Source of the DNA: Anaerotruncus rubiinfantis
GTDB taxonomy: Bacteria; Bacillota; Clostridia; Oscillospirales; Ruminococcaceae
Assembly (NCBI RefSeq): GCF_900078395.1
Contig: NZ_FKLA01000006.1
Location: forward strand, 54,576-118,575
Reading direction: 5' to 3'
Length of the DNA: 64,000 nucleotides
Below are positions 33,701 to 48,700 of this stretch, piece after piece. A program made the position numbers and the translations under genes. How positions within the stretch are numbered: position 1 is the stretch's first letter; each line of letters starts with the position of its first letter. Under the pieces are notes generated by a model. It did no database searches. It had not been told where the DNA came from and worked only from the letters and a program-made list of their open reading frames with translations.

Positions 33701-36700
33701 TGGCCATTGGGCGCAGGTTTGCACAGCGGACGGACCGCCCTGCGCATAAGCCCGGTACAACAGCCGCTCTGCGGCTATTGTACCACATCCCTGCGATACA
33801 TAAAACGTTTAACTTATGAACCTTTGGCAAAAACGCGCAGGGATAGGCGTCCCTGCGCGTTTTTGCCAAAGGCGCCCGTTTCAGCCGCCCCGGTGTTTTT
33901 CTTTTTTCTTTTGCTGGCGCAGCTCGAATTTCCGCTGCTTTTGTGCGGCGGAAAAATTTTTCCGCCGGGCTTTGCGTTCAGCCTTTCCCGCTTCATGCAT
34001 CTGCCTCAGCGCCTGCTGCGCCTTGGTGCCGACGCCGGACTGGGAAAGTCCAGCCGCAATCTGCCGCTGCATCCGTTTGGGATTTGGCCTGCGTACGCCT
34101 TCCCTGTCTGCCGCGACCGGCGGACTAAAACGCAGGCGGGTGTAATTTTTGAGGAGACATGCATAGACCTCATAATCCTTCGGCTCAGCGCCAAAAACGA
34201 TCCGGGCGGCCTCAAGCCTGCCGTTTTCAACCCGTTCAATCACGCCTACCCAGAACGGGTCCTCAAAATACACGGTAAACCGCGCTGTGATGCTGCACAT
34301 CAAAAGATCCCTCCCATCAGAATAAATTCCCGCAAGGAATGGACAACCCTGGGAGGGCAGGTTACTGACAGCCTTTCAGCTGCGCCCGGACTACCTACCG
34401 GGCCGTGTTTTTATCCCTGCGCATTCATTTTACGCTTTTTTGCCTTCGTCCGCAAGCGGGTGCGGAGTTTGATAGGCCTTCTGCATCTGTTCGAGCCGTT
34501 TTTGCATTCCTTCACGCACCCACGCCGGCCCGAGCACCTGTGCCTGCGGGCCGAGCGACAAAAGAAAGCTGAACACCCATTCACCGGCCGCGGCCTGCAT
34601 TTTAACCAGAAATCCACCGTCTGGCAGGCGCTCGACCTGTTCCGGGGGGAACTCGTCATACACCCGATAGGCGAGTCCCGCGTCCAGACGCAGCCGCAGG
34701 GTAATCATCTCGATTGACGCCGCGTTTGAAAAAATCATGTCGGGCGCTTCCCGGGTCACCTGTTCCCCGGTGAGTTCCACGCGGCGCATCCGTCCGCATT
34801 TAAAAAGCCGGAAGCCCTGCCGCTGCCGGCAGAAGCCATAAAGATACCATCCACGGCCCTTGAACAGGAGCTTGAGCGGCTCAACCTGCCGGCGGGAGGC
34901 CACTCCGTTCGCGCCGAAATAGTCGAAAACAATCACCCGGCGGCACTGCACCGCTTCCTGCAAAAGCGAAAACTGCACCTGTTTGTCCGCGCCGTCCCCC
35001 CATGGGGAAAGGTCCACCTCCAGCCAGGTGTTCTGCGGCCTGCCAAAAAGCGCCGCCAGCTTTTGGAGAGCGGCCTTGGCTTCGGGCACGTCCAGCGCGC
35101 TCAGTCCCTGCAGACCCGCGAGCAGCCGGTCCTGCTCCCCTTCGGTGAGCAGCGATCGGCCCAGCACAAATTGTTCCATCATCCGGATGCCCCCGCCTTT
35201 TCCACGGTCGGTATACACCGGGATTCCCGCGCCCGAAAGGATTTCCAGGTCGCGGTAGATGGTGCGGGTTGAGACTTCGAACCGCTCTGCCAGTTCGGCC
35301 GCGGTCATCCTGCCGCGTTCGATGAGCAGGTATGTAATTTCAAACAGCCGGTTTATCTGCATGGCGGCCGCCTCCTTTTCCATCCTCATCATATCACACA
35401 AACCGGACACCAGAAAGTCATATTTGGAAAAGTCCTGTCCCTCCCCGGATTGATTGCTTTTCCCATCGGAAAGGTGTAAACTAAAAAAAGATTACACTGG
35501 AAGCGGAGGCAATTTACCGTGCACCTCATCCATATCGATAAAATTCTGCGCAAGACCCCGGCCGCCGGGGAAATCCCGGATGAACGGGAGCTTTTACAAA
35601 ACACAATGCAGGTCGCGTGGCCGTCGATCGTGGAATCTTTTCTGGTGAGCCTTGTCGGCATGATCGATATGATCATGGTCGGTTCACTCGGCTCCTATGC
35701 AATTGCGGCGGTTGGGCTCACCACCCAGCCGAAATTTATCGGGCTTGCGATCTTCGTCTCGCTCAATGTGGCTGTTTCCGCCCTGGTTGCGCGCAGGCGC
35801 GGCGAACAGGATCAGGAAAGCGCCAACAAGGTGCTCGTGCAGGCGCTTCTCATCACGCTGGGGCTCACGGTGGTTGTCACGGCGCTCTGCGTGGGGTTTG
35901 CCGACCAGATCATCCGTTTTGCCGGTTCCGCGCCGGACACCCACGCGGATGCGGTCGCGTACTTCAGGATCATCATGGGAGGGCTCATCTTCAACTCGGT
36001 CACACTGGTGATCAATGCCGCCCAGCGCGGCGCGGGCAACACCCGTATTGCCATGCGCACCAATATGGTTTCCAACGGGGTGAACCTCCTTTTCAATTAC
36101 CTGCTGATCGGCGGCAATTTTGGTTTTCCCAAGCTTGGCGTCAAAGGCGCGGCGATCGCAACGGTTATCGGCACCGTATTCGGACTTGTCCTGAGCGTCC
36201 GTTCGGTCTCTCATCCCGACCAGTTTTTGTATTTCCACGGCCTGCGGCATGTGCGTTTTGACCGGCGGACCATCCGCACCATCACCAGCATCTCCTCCAG
36301 CACGCTGGCGGAACAGGTCTTTTTGCGGATCGGCTTTTTCACCTACGCTATCATCGTTGCCCATCTTGGCACCGTGGCGTTCGCCGCGCACCAGATCGGC
36401 ATGAATCTGCTGACCATCAACTTTTCCCTCGGCGACGGGCTTTCCGCTGCTTCAATCGCCCTGGTCGGCCGCAGCCTTGGGGAAAACCGCGCTGACCTCG
36501 CGCGCATCTACGGCAGCGTCTGCCAGCGGATCGGGCTTTTCTTCTCCTGTGTCCTGGCTGTTATTTACCTTTCTGTAGGGAAATATATCTTTATGCTTTT
36601 TTCGCAGGAAGCGCAAATCCTTGCTTTCGCACCGGTCATCATCACTCCCATGATCCTCATCGTTTTCATGCAGATTGCAAACGTCACTTTTTCCGGCTGC

Positions 36701-39700
36701 CTGCGCGCCGCCGGAGATACCGTTTTCGTCGCGGTTGTTTCGCTCATCAGCGTCACCTTTATCCGCCCGTTTTCCGGCTGGCTCTTCTGTTATCCGCTGC
36801 AAATGGGCCTGATGGGCGCGTGGCTCGGTCTCACCGTGGATCAGGCGCTGCGTTCTCTTCTAAACGGCCTGCGTTTTGCCGGCGGCCGTTGGACCAAAAT
36901 CAAAATATAAAATTTTCAAGGAGTATCTGCTATGATCACAGTCGATGCTAAAGGCAAAAATTGTCCGATTCCGGTCATTCTGGCAAAAAAGGAGATCGAT
37001 GCGGGCGCGCGGGCGTTCACCGTCCTGGTGGACAACCCGGCCGCAGTGGAGAACCTCACCCGTCTGGCCGACAGCCAGGGCTACGCCATTGACGCCGCCG
37101 AAGCGGATGGCGTTTACACGGTTTCTTTTTCGATAGCCGGAGGCCCCGTCTGTGAGGCACAGCCAATCCTCCGACCGAAAAACGGCAGCTGGTCGGTTTT
37201 TGTCCCCCGTGACACCATCGGGGACGGTGACCCGGAGCTTGGGACTTCTCTCATAAAAATGTATTTTTACACCATCGCCCAATCGGACGATCCGCCCGCT
37301 TCGATCCTGTTCATGAACGCGGGCGTCAAGCTTCCGGTCTTTGATGATCAGATTGTGGAACATCTCCAGGCCCTTGTGGAAAAAGGCGTGGACATCCTGG
37401 TCTGCGGCACCTGTCTCAATTTTTACGGCATCGCCGGGCAGCTGCGGATCGGTACGGCCAGCAACATGTACGACATCACCGAGCGCATGCGGCAGGCGGA
37501 CAAGGTGGTCACCCTCTGATGCGGTACGGCGTAATCGCTTTCGATTCGACCCATGCGGCCATCCATGCTGAAAAGCGGCTGAAAGCCCGCTGCAAAGTTT
37601 CCATGATGCCCACGCCGCGCCAAATTACGGCCTCCTGCGGCATTTCGATCCGATTTTTTCCGGATGACCTCGGCGTGGTCCGTGAGGAGCTTGCCGCGCT
37701 TGGCTCTTCCCGCCTCTATGCCATTTACGGGATCGCGGACGACGGGAGCATCCACCCGGTCTAAGCTTTGGCTGTATCCGCAAATAAAATGATGAGGTGA
37801 ATGCTATGAACCGATGTTTTCCGCGCTTGCTTTGCCTATTGCTGGCTCTTTCGCTCTGCGCCTGCGGCGCCCCGGGAGAAAAACCCGCCGCTCCGCCGCC
37901 TGTGCCGGAGCTGATAAGCCCGGCTTCTTCGCCCGCAGAATCTCCTGAGCCGGCGTCGTCCGCACCGGAAAACGCTCCTAGCGTATCCCCAGAGGATGAT
38001 GCCCTTTTGGAGAATTACGAATGGGCAGAGGTCACCTTCCCCGCCTATCAGGACGGCAAGGAGGACTATAACGCCGAAATCTATGAAATTCCGCCGTTCA
38101 CAATGAAAATGCTGGTCCCATACGGCTGGACGATATCTTTTCCGGAAGATCAGGCGCACTCCATCCCATTCACACCAATGGATATCCGCGACAGCGGGGA
38201 AACCGTCATGGGCAGTGTGGGCTACTGCACCTTCGAGCTCTATCCGGATACCACGCCGGAAAACTTCTACCGTTCGGTATACAGCGGGCTGATGCTTGGC
38301 TCAATGGTGAGCTGGGACTGTGAATATACCCCGGTCAAGGAAACCGAAACCACCTGCAATGCCACCTGTTATGTTTACACGAAGGACACGGGGCCGGAGT
38401 GGGGAGGACGGATGCCCTCCGCCCCGGTCACCTATCTGCCCGCCATCCTTGCCTATGATAAGGAACTGCTGGTCTACATCGCGGCCTCGTTCGACGCGGG
38501 GCGCATCACCCCCGAGCAGCAGCGCGTCATGGCGCAAAGCGTCACCCTTACTCCCAAAAGCTAAGGCCTCTGTTCAGGCTTCTCAGCAGAAGGAGCGCCC
38601 TGCAAAAAACGGCAGGGCGCTCTTTTTTGTTTTTTGCACGCCCTGCCGCATATCTCCCGGGTGTCTGTGCACCGCTGGCCGCTTCGGAATTTTCGCACAT
38701 CTTTCCCTGCCTGAAAATTGTAAATCCGTTTGATCATTTGCCCGATATGGGCGGCGGGGCCGATGTCCGCCATAAACCCACCATGTCCCTGCAAGCCATC
38801 GGCTGTTCGCCGAGGGCGGTCTTAAAGCAGTTTCTCCAGTTGGCTGAGGCTCGTTACCGGCGCGGCGCAGCTCCCGTTTTGGCAAAGGTAAAAAGCGGTT
38901 CCCGCCTGCGGCAGCGGATAGGACCCGGTGAACGGCGCGCAGATCGCCAGTTGTTCTGCGTTTTCCCGCGTCTTGACCAGCGTATACAGCCGATACTGCT
39001 CCGCGATCTCCCGCAGCCCTTCCGGAGGGGTGTCCGCCGAAGCGCATACCAGCTCGCGGGAAGGATAAAGCGCTTCCATCAACGCCAGCAAGGCAAAGCA
39101 ATGCCCCGACGGATAATCCCCGGCGCTTCCCGCCAAAAAGGCGAGCTGCCGGTCGGCAAGCGCCTGCCAGCGGCTTTCACCGGTCAGTTTCCAGAGCCGG
39201 ATCAGCACCAGCCCTGCGGCGGAATTTCCAGAGGGCATCGCGCCGTCATAAACTTCCTTTGGCCGGGTGATCAGCTGCTCCGCATCGGCGGCGGTGAGAT
39301 GGAAACCACCGCGCCGGGCATCCCAGAAATGGGTTTCCAGTTCACCCGAAAGCCGGATGGCCTCCCGCAGGTGAGAAATATCGGCTCCGGCGGCATAGAG
39401 CTCCAGCAGCGCCCAGGCATAAAAGGCGTAATCATCCAGCTGCCCGTCGTGGGCGGCTTCCCCCTCCCGCCAGCGCAGCCAAAGCCGCCCATCCGGGCGG
39501 GTGAGGTTTTCCCGCAAAAAGGCCGCCGCCCGGTTTGCCGCTTCCAGGTACCGCACCTCCCCCAGCACCCGGTATGCCTTGGCCAAAGCGGCAATCATCA
39601 GGGCGTTCCAAGCGGTGAGCACTTTGTCGTCCCGGTGGAGTTCTTCGCGGCTGCGGCGGTACCGGCTGAGTCTTTCCCGCATGTCCGCCAATTCCAGAGA

Positions 39701-42700
39701 ATCCTGTTCAAAAGAATCGTTGCCGAGCAGGTTCGGGATGTTTTTCCCCTCGAAATTTCCCCGGGCAGTGACGTCATACCACCGGCAGAACCGATCTCCG
39801 TCCTCCTGGCCCAGCACGTTCTTCACCTCATCAGGGGTGAACAGGTAGTATCTGCCCTCCTCGCCGCCGCTGTCCGCATCCTGTCCACAGTAGAATTCCC
39901 CCTCCGGGCCGGTCAGTTCCCGCAGGACGTAGTCCAGCGTCCGCCTGACAATTCCGCGGTAGAACTCCCGTCCGGTCCTTGCGAACGCTTCCAGATAGGC
40001 GTAAGTCAGCAGAGCATTGTCATAGAGCATCTTTTCAAAGTGGGGCGCCAGCCATTTTTCGTCGGTGGAATAACGGGAGAACCCACCGCCAACCTGGTCG
40101 AACAGGCCGCCCCGGGCCATCTGGATGAGTGTGGTTTCCGCCATGCTCATGGCGTCCGCGTCCTTATTCAGGCGGCTGTATTCCATCAAAAACAGCAGGT
40201 TATGGGCAGCTGGAAATTTGGGCGCATTTCCAAAACCGCCGTTCCTGGGATCAAACCCGCGCCGGAAAAGCGCTGCCGCCGCGCGCGGCAGCGCTTTGTC
40301 CGGTTCGGCTGCGCGCGCCGGCTTCTGGCTGGCGATATGCGCTGCGATCTCGTCCCCAGCCTGCAAAAGCTGCTCGCGGCCGGTCCTCCACAGAGACGAT
40401 ACCTGTTCCAGCAACTCCACCAGGCCCAGCTGCCCGTAACGGCTGCGTTTCGGCAGGTATGTCCCCGCCCAGAAAGGCTTCTGATCCGGTCCCATCAGGA
40501 TGGTTAACGGCCAGCCTCCCGCGCCGGTCAGGGCCTGACAAACCGCCATATATACCGCATCGATGTCCGGCCGCTCCTCCCGATCCACCTTGATGGCAAT
40601 AAATGCCCGGTTCAGCAGCTCCGCCGCCTGCGCGTCCTCAAAGGATTCCCGTTCCATCACGTGACACCAGTGGCAGGTGGAATACCCGATGGAAAGAAAA
40701 ATCGGTTTATCCTCCCGCAAGGCCGCCTCAAAAGCCTCGGCGCCCCAGGGATACCACTCCACTGGATTATGGGCGTGCTGTAAAAGATAGGGCGACTTCT
40801 CGTGGATCAAGCGGTTTTCACTCATGTTCCAAATCCTCCTGTGCCGGGTTATCAATGAGATTTCCCCGATAGTCGAAGCGGGAGCCATGGCAGGGGCAAT
40901 CCCAGCTTCTCTCGTCCGGATTCCATTCCAACTGGCAGCCCAAATGCGGACAGCGGATCGAAACAACAAATGTCTCGCCCTGCCCGTCCTTGTAGACGCC
41001 CAGCTTTTCCCCGCCGCATTCCACCACGCCGCCATGGCCGCACGGCAGCGCCTCAATATCCGCCTGGGGCGGTGTGAAGATCCTGCGCGTCAGTCCCTTG
41101 GCGGCCTGAGCCGTCTCCTGCATCAATGTTCTCGCCGAGGCGGATGGGGTAAAACGCTGCGGAGAAAACACCGGTTCCCAAGGGGTTTCCCCTTTAACGA
41201 TCAGGTCAGAGATCATTTGGGCGGACACCATTGCGGAAGTCATCCCCCACTTTTGGAAGCCCGTCGCCACATACCAGCTGGGGGTGGACGCGGAAAACCG
41301 GCCGATATACGGGATGCCGTCCAGCGTCATGCAGTCCTGTGCGCTCCAATGGGCGGCCTCCCGGCTCCCGGGCCAATACCGCCCGGCCGCCTCCCGCAAT
41401 TTTTGGTACTGCCCGCCTGCCGAATTTTCCCCAGTGCGGTGGCTGCCGCCGCCAAGAAGCAGCAGCCCGCCATCCGGGCGCAGAGAAAGGCCATCCTGAT
41501 CCACGCCAAGATACATCCCCTCCAGGCGGGCGGTATTTTCCAGCGCGATCACATAGCTGCGCTCCTGATGCATCCGCATGAAATAATAGCCGGGGAAATT
41601 TTGAAACGGATAGTGGCAGGCAAAAATAATATGCCCGGCTGTCACCGTCCCCCGGTCTGTGACCACACGGTTTTCCTCGGCCGCGGTGACCCTGGTCAGT
41701 TCATAAACTTCAAGCGGGTCCGCGACCGCGCGCAGAAACTTCAGCGGATGAAACCGCGCCTGATGATCAAAGCGCAGGGCAGCGGCCACTGGAAAGGGAA
41801 GTTCGGTTTCGCTGCAGTAAGACGCGTCTATCCCCAGTTTTTTTGCCGTTTCGAATTCCCGGGCCAGCGGTTCCCGTTCAGCAGTGGAATAGAGATAGGC
41901 GGGACAGTCGGCCCATTCGCACGCAATCCGCTGCGATCCGATCAAATGCCGGTATTCGGCGATGGCTTGTTGATTGGCCTGGGCATATTGCCGGGCCTTC
42001 TCTTCACCGAACCGCTCGGTCAGCCGGTGGTAAACCAGGCTGTGCTGCGAGGTGATCTTTGCAGTGGTGTTCTTCGTCTGTCCGCTTCCCACGCGGGCGG
42101 CTTCCAAAACGACCGCCCGCAGCCCCGCTTCCCTGAGAAAATGCGCGGTGAGAATCCCTGCCAGACCGCCGCCGATCACAGCGGCATCCACCGCAAGGTC
42201 GCCCCGCAGCGGTGCGCGTTCCGGAAATTTTACAGTTTTGCTCCAAATCGATTCGCTCAATGCTTCCATCCCCCTGCCGCAACGGTTTCCCGGTTTTTCA
42301 GTTTCTGGCCTGCCGCTTCGCGCGGACCGGTACTTTTCACACGCCGGCTGGCAATCGCTTTCATTTTACCACGCTCCTGTTTTTTCTGATGTTTTAGCAT
42401 TGGTAAAAGCAGCAAAAATATTCCCATACGGCAGAGCGCCGGCATGTGGGTTTACGGTTCCTGGCGGCATGAAGCGCACAGCCATAAATGCCACCCAAAA
42501 AGGCCCCCGCAATTTTTGCGGGGGCCTTTTCAGATTCAGTGCGCCTGCTGTGTCTTGCGAAATTCCAGATAATCGTCATAGCTCATCATCCGGTCGGTGA
42601 TGGTTCCATCCATATGGATCTCAATAATCCGGTTGGCGATCGTCTGGATAAACTGGTGGTCCTGCGACGAGAAGAGCACCGTCCCCGGAAAATCGATCAG

Positions 42701-45700
42701 GCCGTTGTTGACCGCGGTGATCGACTCGAGGTCGAGGTGGTTGGTAGGCTGATCGAGCATCAGCAGGTTTGCGCCGGTGAGCATCATGCGCGAGAGCATG
42801 CAGCGCACCTTCTCCCCGCCCGAAAGCACCTTCACCTGCTTATACACATCGTCGCCCGAAAAGAGCATCTTCCCCAAAAAGCCGCGCATAAAGGTCTCTG
42901 TGTCGTCCGGCGAATACTGTGCAAACCACTGCAGCATGGTAAGCTCACTGTTATTGAAGTAAGGGGAATTGTCCTTTGGGAAATAGGAAGTCGATACGGT
43001 CTGGCCCCATTTGAAGCTGCCTTCATCCGGTTCAAGCTCCTCAGCGAGAATCCGGAACAGCGCGGTCTGCCCCTGTTCATTTTCCCCCACAAAGGCGATT
43101 TTATCGCCTTTGTTCACCAGAAAGCTCACATCGTCAAGCACCTTGACCCCATCGATCGATTTACTGATCCCCTTAACTTCGAGGATGTCTTTGCCGGCCT
43201 CACGATCCGGCTTAAAGCCGACCCACGGATAGCGCCGGGAGGAAACCGGGATTTCATCCACAGTGAGCTTATCGAGCAGCTTGCGGCGGGAGGTCGCCTG
43301 TTTGGACTTCGATTTATTGGCGGAGAACCGGGAGATGAACGCCTGCAGGTCCTTGATCTGATCCTCGCGCTTTTTGTTCTGGTCCTTCAGGATCGACTGC
43401 ATCGCCTTGCTGGCCTCATACCAGAAATCGTAATTTCCCACGTACATGCGCACCTGGTTGAAGTCGATATCCACCGTATGGGTACAGATGGTGTTGAGGA
43501 AATGCCGGTCATGCGAAACGACGATGACCGTGCCGGGGAAATCGAGCAGGAAATCCTCCAGCCATTCAATCGATTTGACGTCCAGGTTGTTGGTCGGCTC
43601 GTCGAGCAGCAGGATATCCGGCTGGCCGAAAAGCGCCTGCGCCAAAAGCACCTTAACCTTCTCGCCGCCCTTGAGCTCACCCATCGGGGTTCCATAAAGC
43701 TCCGGCCCGATTCCAAGCCCCTGCAGGAGCCTTCCGGAGTCGGTCTCGGCGTCCCAGCCGTTCATTTCGGCGAATTCCCCTTCGAGCTCGGCGGCGCGCT
43801 CTCCGTCGGCGTCCGAAAAGTCCGGCTTTTCATAGAGCGCGTCCTTTTCCTTCATCACCTCATAAAGCCGGGGATTGCCCATGATGACGGTATCGATGAC
43901 CGGATACTGGTCATACTGGAACTGGTCCTGCTTTAAAACCGAAACGCGGCATTCCTTGGGGATCACCACCTCGCCGGTGGTCGGGTCAAGGTCGCCGGAG
44001 AGGATGCGCAGGAAGGTAGACTTGCCCGCGCCGTTCGCGCCGATGATGCCATAGCAGTTTCCTGGCGTGAACTTGAGGTCGGCGCCTGCAAACAGCTTGG
44101 TGCCGCCAAACATTAAACTGACATTCGAAACGGTAATCATAGATCCTCCACTAACAGATAACACAAAATTTTCCTGTCCAATTTGTCACTTTTTCAGTAT
44201 AACATAGTTTCGGCTTTCGTCAACCGTTTTTGCCCGGAAAAGCCGCGAAATTCGGGCCTTCCGGCGCGCTTCCCCTTGCAAATCCGAGCAAAATGTGTAT
44301 ACTTGTGAGTACGAAATACGAAGGCTTCCCCTTCAAAGGAGTTTTGCAGATGAACGTACTGGTAGTGGGCTGCGGAAAGCTCGGTTCACAACTTTCGAGC
44401 GTGCTTTCCAAAATGGGGCATGATGTCGCTGTTATCGATAACTTTCCCGAACATTTCGATGGGCTTTCGGATGACTTTTCCGGCTATACGGTGAGCGGCG
44501 TGCCAATCGACCAGGATGTCCTGCGACGCGCCGGCATAGAAGGCTGCGACGCACTGGTTGCGGTCACCAACGACGACAACATGAACGTCATGGTCTGCCA
44601 GCTTGCCCGCGAAATTTTCAAGGTCCCACGGGTGCTCGCCCGCATCTACGACCCGCCGCGCGGCAGCGTCTTTTCCCATTTCGGGCTGCACACCATCTGC
44701 CCAAACAACCTTTCGGTCGACGCGATCTATTCGATGCTCACCGACCACGACAAGGTCAAAAATGTCTATCTCGATTCGGCCACCGTTTCATTCGACGCCG
44801 CTGAGCCGCAGCCCAGACAGGTCGGTATGCGGCTGCGCGAGCTCTGCGCGGAGGATTCCGGCAGGCAGGTGCTGTTCGGCCTTCTGCATGCCGACGGCAA
44901 TCTCACTCTCGCGCATGCGAACGCTGAGGAGCTGGTCGGCCAAAACGACCGGCTCCTCTATGCCAAGGTGATCGACTGATTTGCGCCTTCCAGGCGTCCA
45001 TCGGAATCAAGCGGCTCTGCCGCTTGAGAATTACTGGTGCGTTTCGCCGCGCGCCGCGAGGCCCTGGTATTCGCTGCGCTGAGCCTTCCGATGCTGCACT
45101 GGTTTTATGCTCCCGGTAGAGCGGCGGCTCCTTTGGAGTCTGGGTGGTACGCGGCATTTTTGCCTGTGCCTTTGCTATTCGGTGCAAGAAATGGGGAAAG
45201 AACACGCCAAAGGGGCTAGGGACTCGCTTCCCGGCCTATGGGCCGGAGCGCGCTTCGCCGTCAGGCGAGCAGGCTTCCAAACGTGGCACACACCGTTTTG
45301 TCTCCGCAGATTGCGCGCGATCTTTGCCGCAAAGCGGCGGCTCTTAGGCCGTAGATCGGGGCTGCGGGGTGTCCCCGCGTGTCCCTCTTTGCTTCCTTTC
45401 TTGGACAAGTGAGAAAGGATCTCCGGGCGTGTGAAGGGCGCACCCCCGCGCTGGGCAGGCGCAAAAAAGAAGAAACGAGGCTTTTTCTATGAAAATCATT
45501 GTTGTTGGCGGCGGAAAGGTCGGTTACTACCTGACCAAGACGCTGCTGGAACACGGGCATTCCCCCCGCCTGATCGAACGTGACCGAACCCTTTGTACCC
45601 GTCTTGCCAACGATCTCGACGTACCGGTCGTCTGCGGCGATGGCACCATTATCGATATTCTCGAGGCTTCCGAGGCGGACGGCGCCGACGCGCTCATCGC

Positions 45701-48700
45701 AGTGACGGGGCGCGACCAGGACAATCTGGTCGCCTGCCAGCTGGCAAAGGAAATTTTCCATGTCGGGCGTACCGTCGCCCGCATCAACAATCCGAAAAAT
45801 GCCGCCGCCATGAAACAGCTGGGGGTGGATATCCCGATCTCCTCCACCGACAACATCGCCCGGCTGCTCGAACGTGAGGTGGACACCGCGGCCATCAAGC
45901 AGCTTATGCCGTTAAACCGCGGGGAAGCCTCCCTGTCCGAGCTGCAGATCCCGGAGAAATATGACCTTGACGGCATCCGTCTCGTGGATCTGCACCTGCC
46001 GGAGGAGTCGGTTATTGTTTCGATCTCCCGCGGCGGACGCCTGATCATCCCACGCGGCAATTCGCAGATCCTTTCAGGCGACAAACTCCTGGTGGTCTGT
46101 GCGAACACCGCCCTGCGGGAGCTTTCCGAACGGCTTTCGCTCAAAAAGGAGACGTAAAGGATAAAAAAATGGGCGGGACGCTTTTTGCGTCCCGCCCATT
46201 TTTTGTGATCTGTTCAAAGCTCATTGATAAAACAGACGATCCCCTGTTCGGTTACATCGAGCACGCCGTAGGTTCCGTTCGAGCCGCGCGGCATACCCAG
46301 GCTGCCGGGATTCATCAGGTGCATCCCCTCCCGGTAATCGACCATCGGGATGTGGGTATGCCCGAACAGGACAACGTTCGCCTGCATTTCCTGCCCGGCG
46401 CGCACAAGGTCCGCCAGGCCGTATTTGACGTTATACATATGCCCATGCGTGTAAAAAATCTTTGCCTGTCCGCAGGAAAAACATCCGGCCAGCGCCGATT
46501 CCGATCCGAAATCGCAGTTTCCGCGCGCGCTCAAAAATTTGTGTTCGGGAAAAATCTCAACCACCTGCGCAAGTTCCCGCGCGCCATCTCCAAGATGGAT
46601 AAAGATATCCGCCTCGCGGTGCTTCTCCACCAGCTCCATCAGCGCATGGAAATCACGGTGGGTATCGGACATGACAATGATTCGCATAACACAAACTCCT
46701 TGCAATTGGACTTGCGGACAGGAACATTCCAGAGAATATCTGCTATTAATATATCATACTATTAATTGAAATGAAACAGGCGGTGACAAAGTTGAGTAAC
46801 AATCTAAACCTTTCGCAGGACCAGATGGATTCCCTGATGCAGATGGCGGGCAAGAAGATGGGTACTGATCCGCAGAAACTCAAGGAACAGATGCAGAGCG
46901 GTCAGATGGACGGCATATTGAAGAACCTGAACCCGAACCAGCAGGCGCAGATTCAGAACCTGATGAACAACCCAGCTGCCATTGAACAGCTGATGAACAG
47001 CCCGAAAGTACAGATGCTGCTGAAAGGGCTCATGGGCAAATAGCTCCCGTTTACACAGAAAGGGCGTGAAGCGCAAACTATGGATGATCTGAATTCAACA
47101 ATCAGCTCAATACTGGGCGATCCGCAAAAGATGGAGCAGCTGCGTGCGGTCGCACAGTCGCTGGGGATCGACACCGGCGCCGCCGGCGCGCCCGGCGGGC
47201 AGCCCGCGCAGAACACGCCTCCTCCCCCTTCCGGCAGCCCTGGCAACCAAGCGGCGCCTTCCGGCGGCGGGATCGATCCCGCCGCCATTGCATCCATCTT
47301 GCAGAATTTTCAGAACATGGGCGGTACAAACGCCGCAAACGCGGCCAATACCGCGAGCGCCGCGCAGAATGCCGGTGCGGGTTCGGGACCGGATCTCGGC
47401 GCGTTTTCAAAGATCGCCGGCCTCATGAGCGCCTATAACCAAAGCGACAAAAATGTAGAGCTGCTACGTTCGCTCAAACCACACTTCTCCCCCACGCGCG
47501 CAAGCAAGATCGACGACGCGGTACGGATCATGCAGATTATCCGCATGTGGCCCGCTCTGCGCGACAGCGGCCTGTTGGGCAGCCTTGGCAACCTGTTCGG
47601 CGGAGGTGGCAACAACCGATGATGCGTTGGAACAGCACCAAAACCTATACCGAAGACGATATCCTGCGCATGCAACAGGAAGCGGTCAACCGCGTGCATG
47701 AATTCCAGTCCCGCGCGCAGGAGGCGGCCTCTTTCTACGACACACCCACCATCGGGGAATACCACGAGCCTTACCCCGTCCCACAGCCGGTGATCGAAGC
47801 GCAGTCCCGCGTGCTGCCGCAGGAAAACGATCCCGAGCCGCAGCAGGCGGCACCGCCTGCGCCGCCCGCGCCCCCACAGCCCACCGATCCGATCCACGGG
47901 CTGCTCGAAAAGCTCGATCTTGACGGCGAAACCCTGCTGATTCTCGGGCTTATCTTCCTGCTTTATAACGAAAAGGCGGATAACGTCCTGCTCATTGCGC
48001 TCGCCTACCTGCTTCTCTGAGCCTCTCCCTGTTTTCTCCCGTTTTCATTGGGAACCTCATTTCCTGAAAGGCCGCCGGAAAAATTCCGGCGGCCTTTCTC
48101 TTTCAGGTTTCCTTCAGCGCTTCCTGCAATGCCTCTTTATAGAGCACACCCTTTTTATAACCGGTTTGCCGGGCAACCTCCCTGGCCGCGTCCGAAAGGG
48201 ACATCCCGCCATCGGTGAGCGCCCGCACCATTCCAACCGCCTCCGGCAATTCCGGCACTTCCTCCGTTTTGGGCTGCGCGCCTTCCAGCACCAGCACAAA
48301 TTCTCCTTTGGGGTTGTTTACGGTATAATATTCCACCGCCTGCAGCAGCGTTGTGCGGCGAATTTCCTCGTGGATCTTTGTCAGTTCCCGCGCAAGCGTG
48401 ACCCTGCGGTCACCCAGCACAGAAAGCATGTCCTGCAGGGTGCTCAGCAGCTTATGCGGCGCTTCATAGAAGATAAGTGTGCGCGTGTCGTCCCGCACCG
48501 CTTCGAGATGGGAAAAACGACTGGCGCGCTTGACGCTTAAAAATCCTTCGAACGCAAACCGGGAAGTCGCAAGACCGGACACGGCCAGCGCGGAAATAGC
48601 GGCGCTCGGACCCGGGACCACGACGGTGGCAATCCCCGCTTCGGCACAGAGCTTCACCAGGTCCTCGCCCGGGTCGGAGATACACGGCATGCCCGCGTCG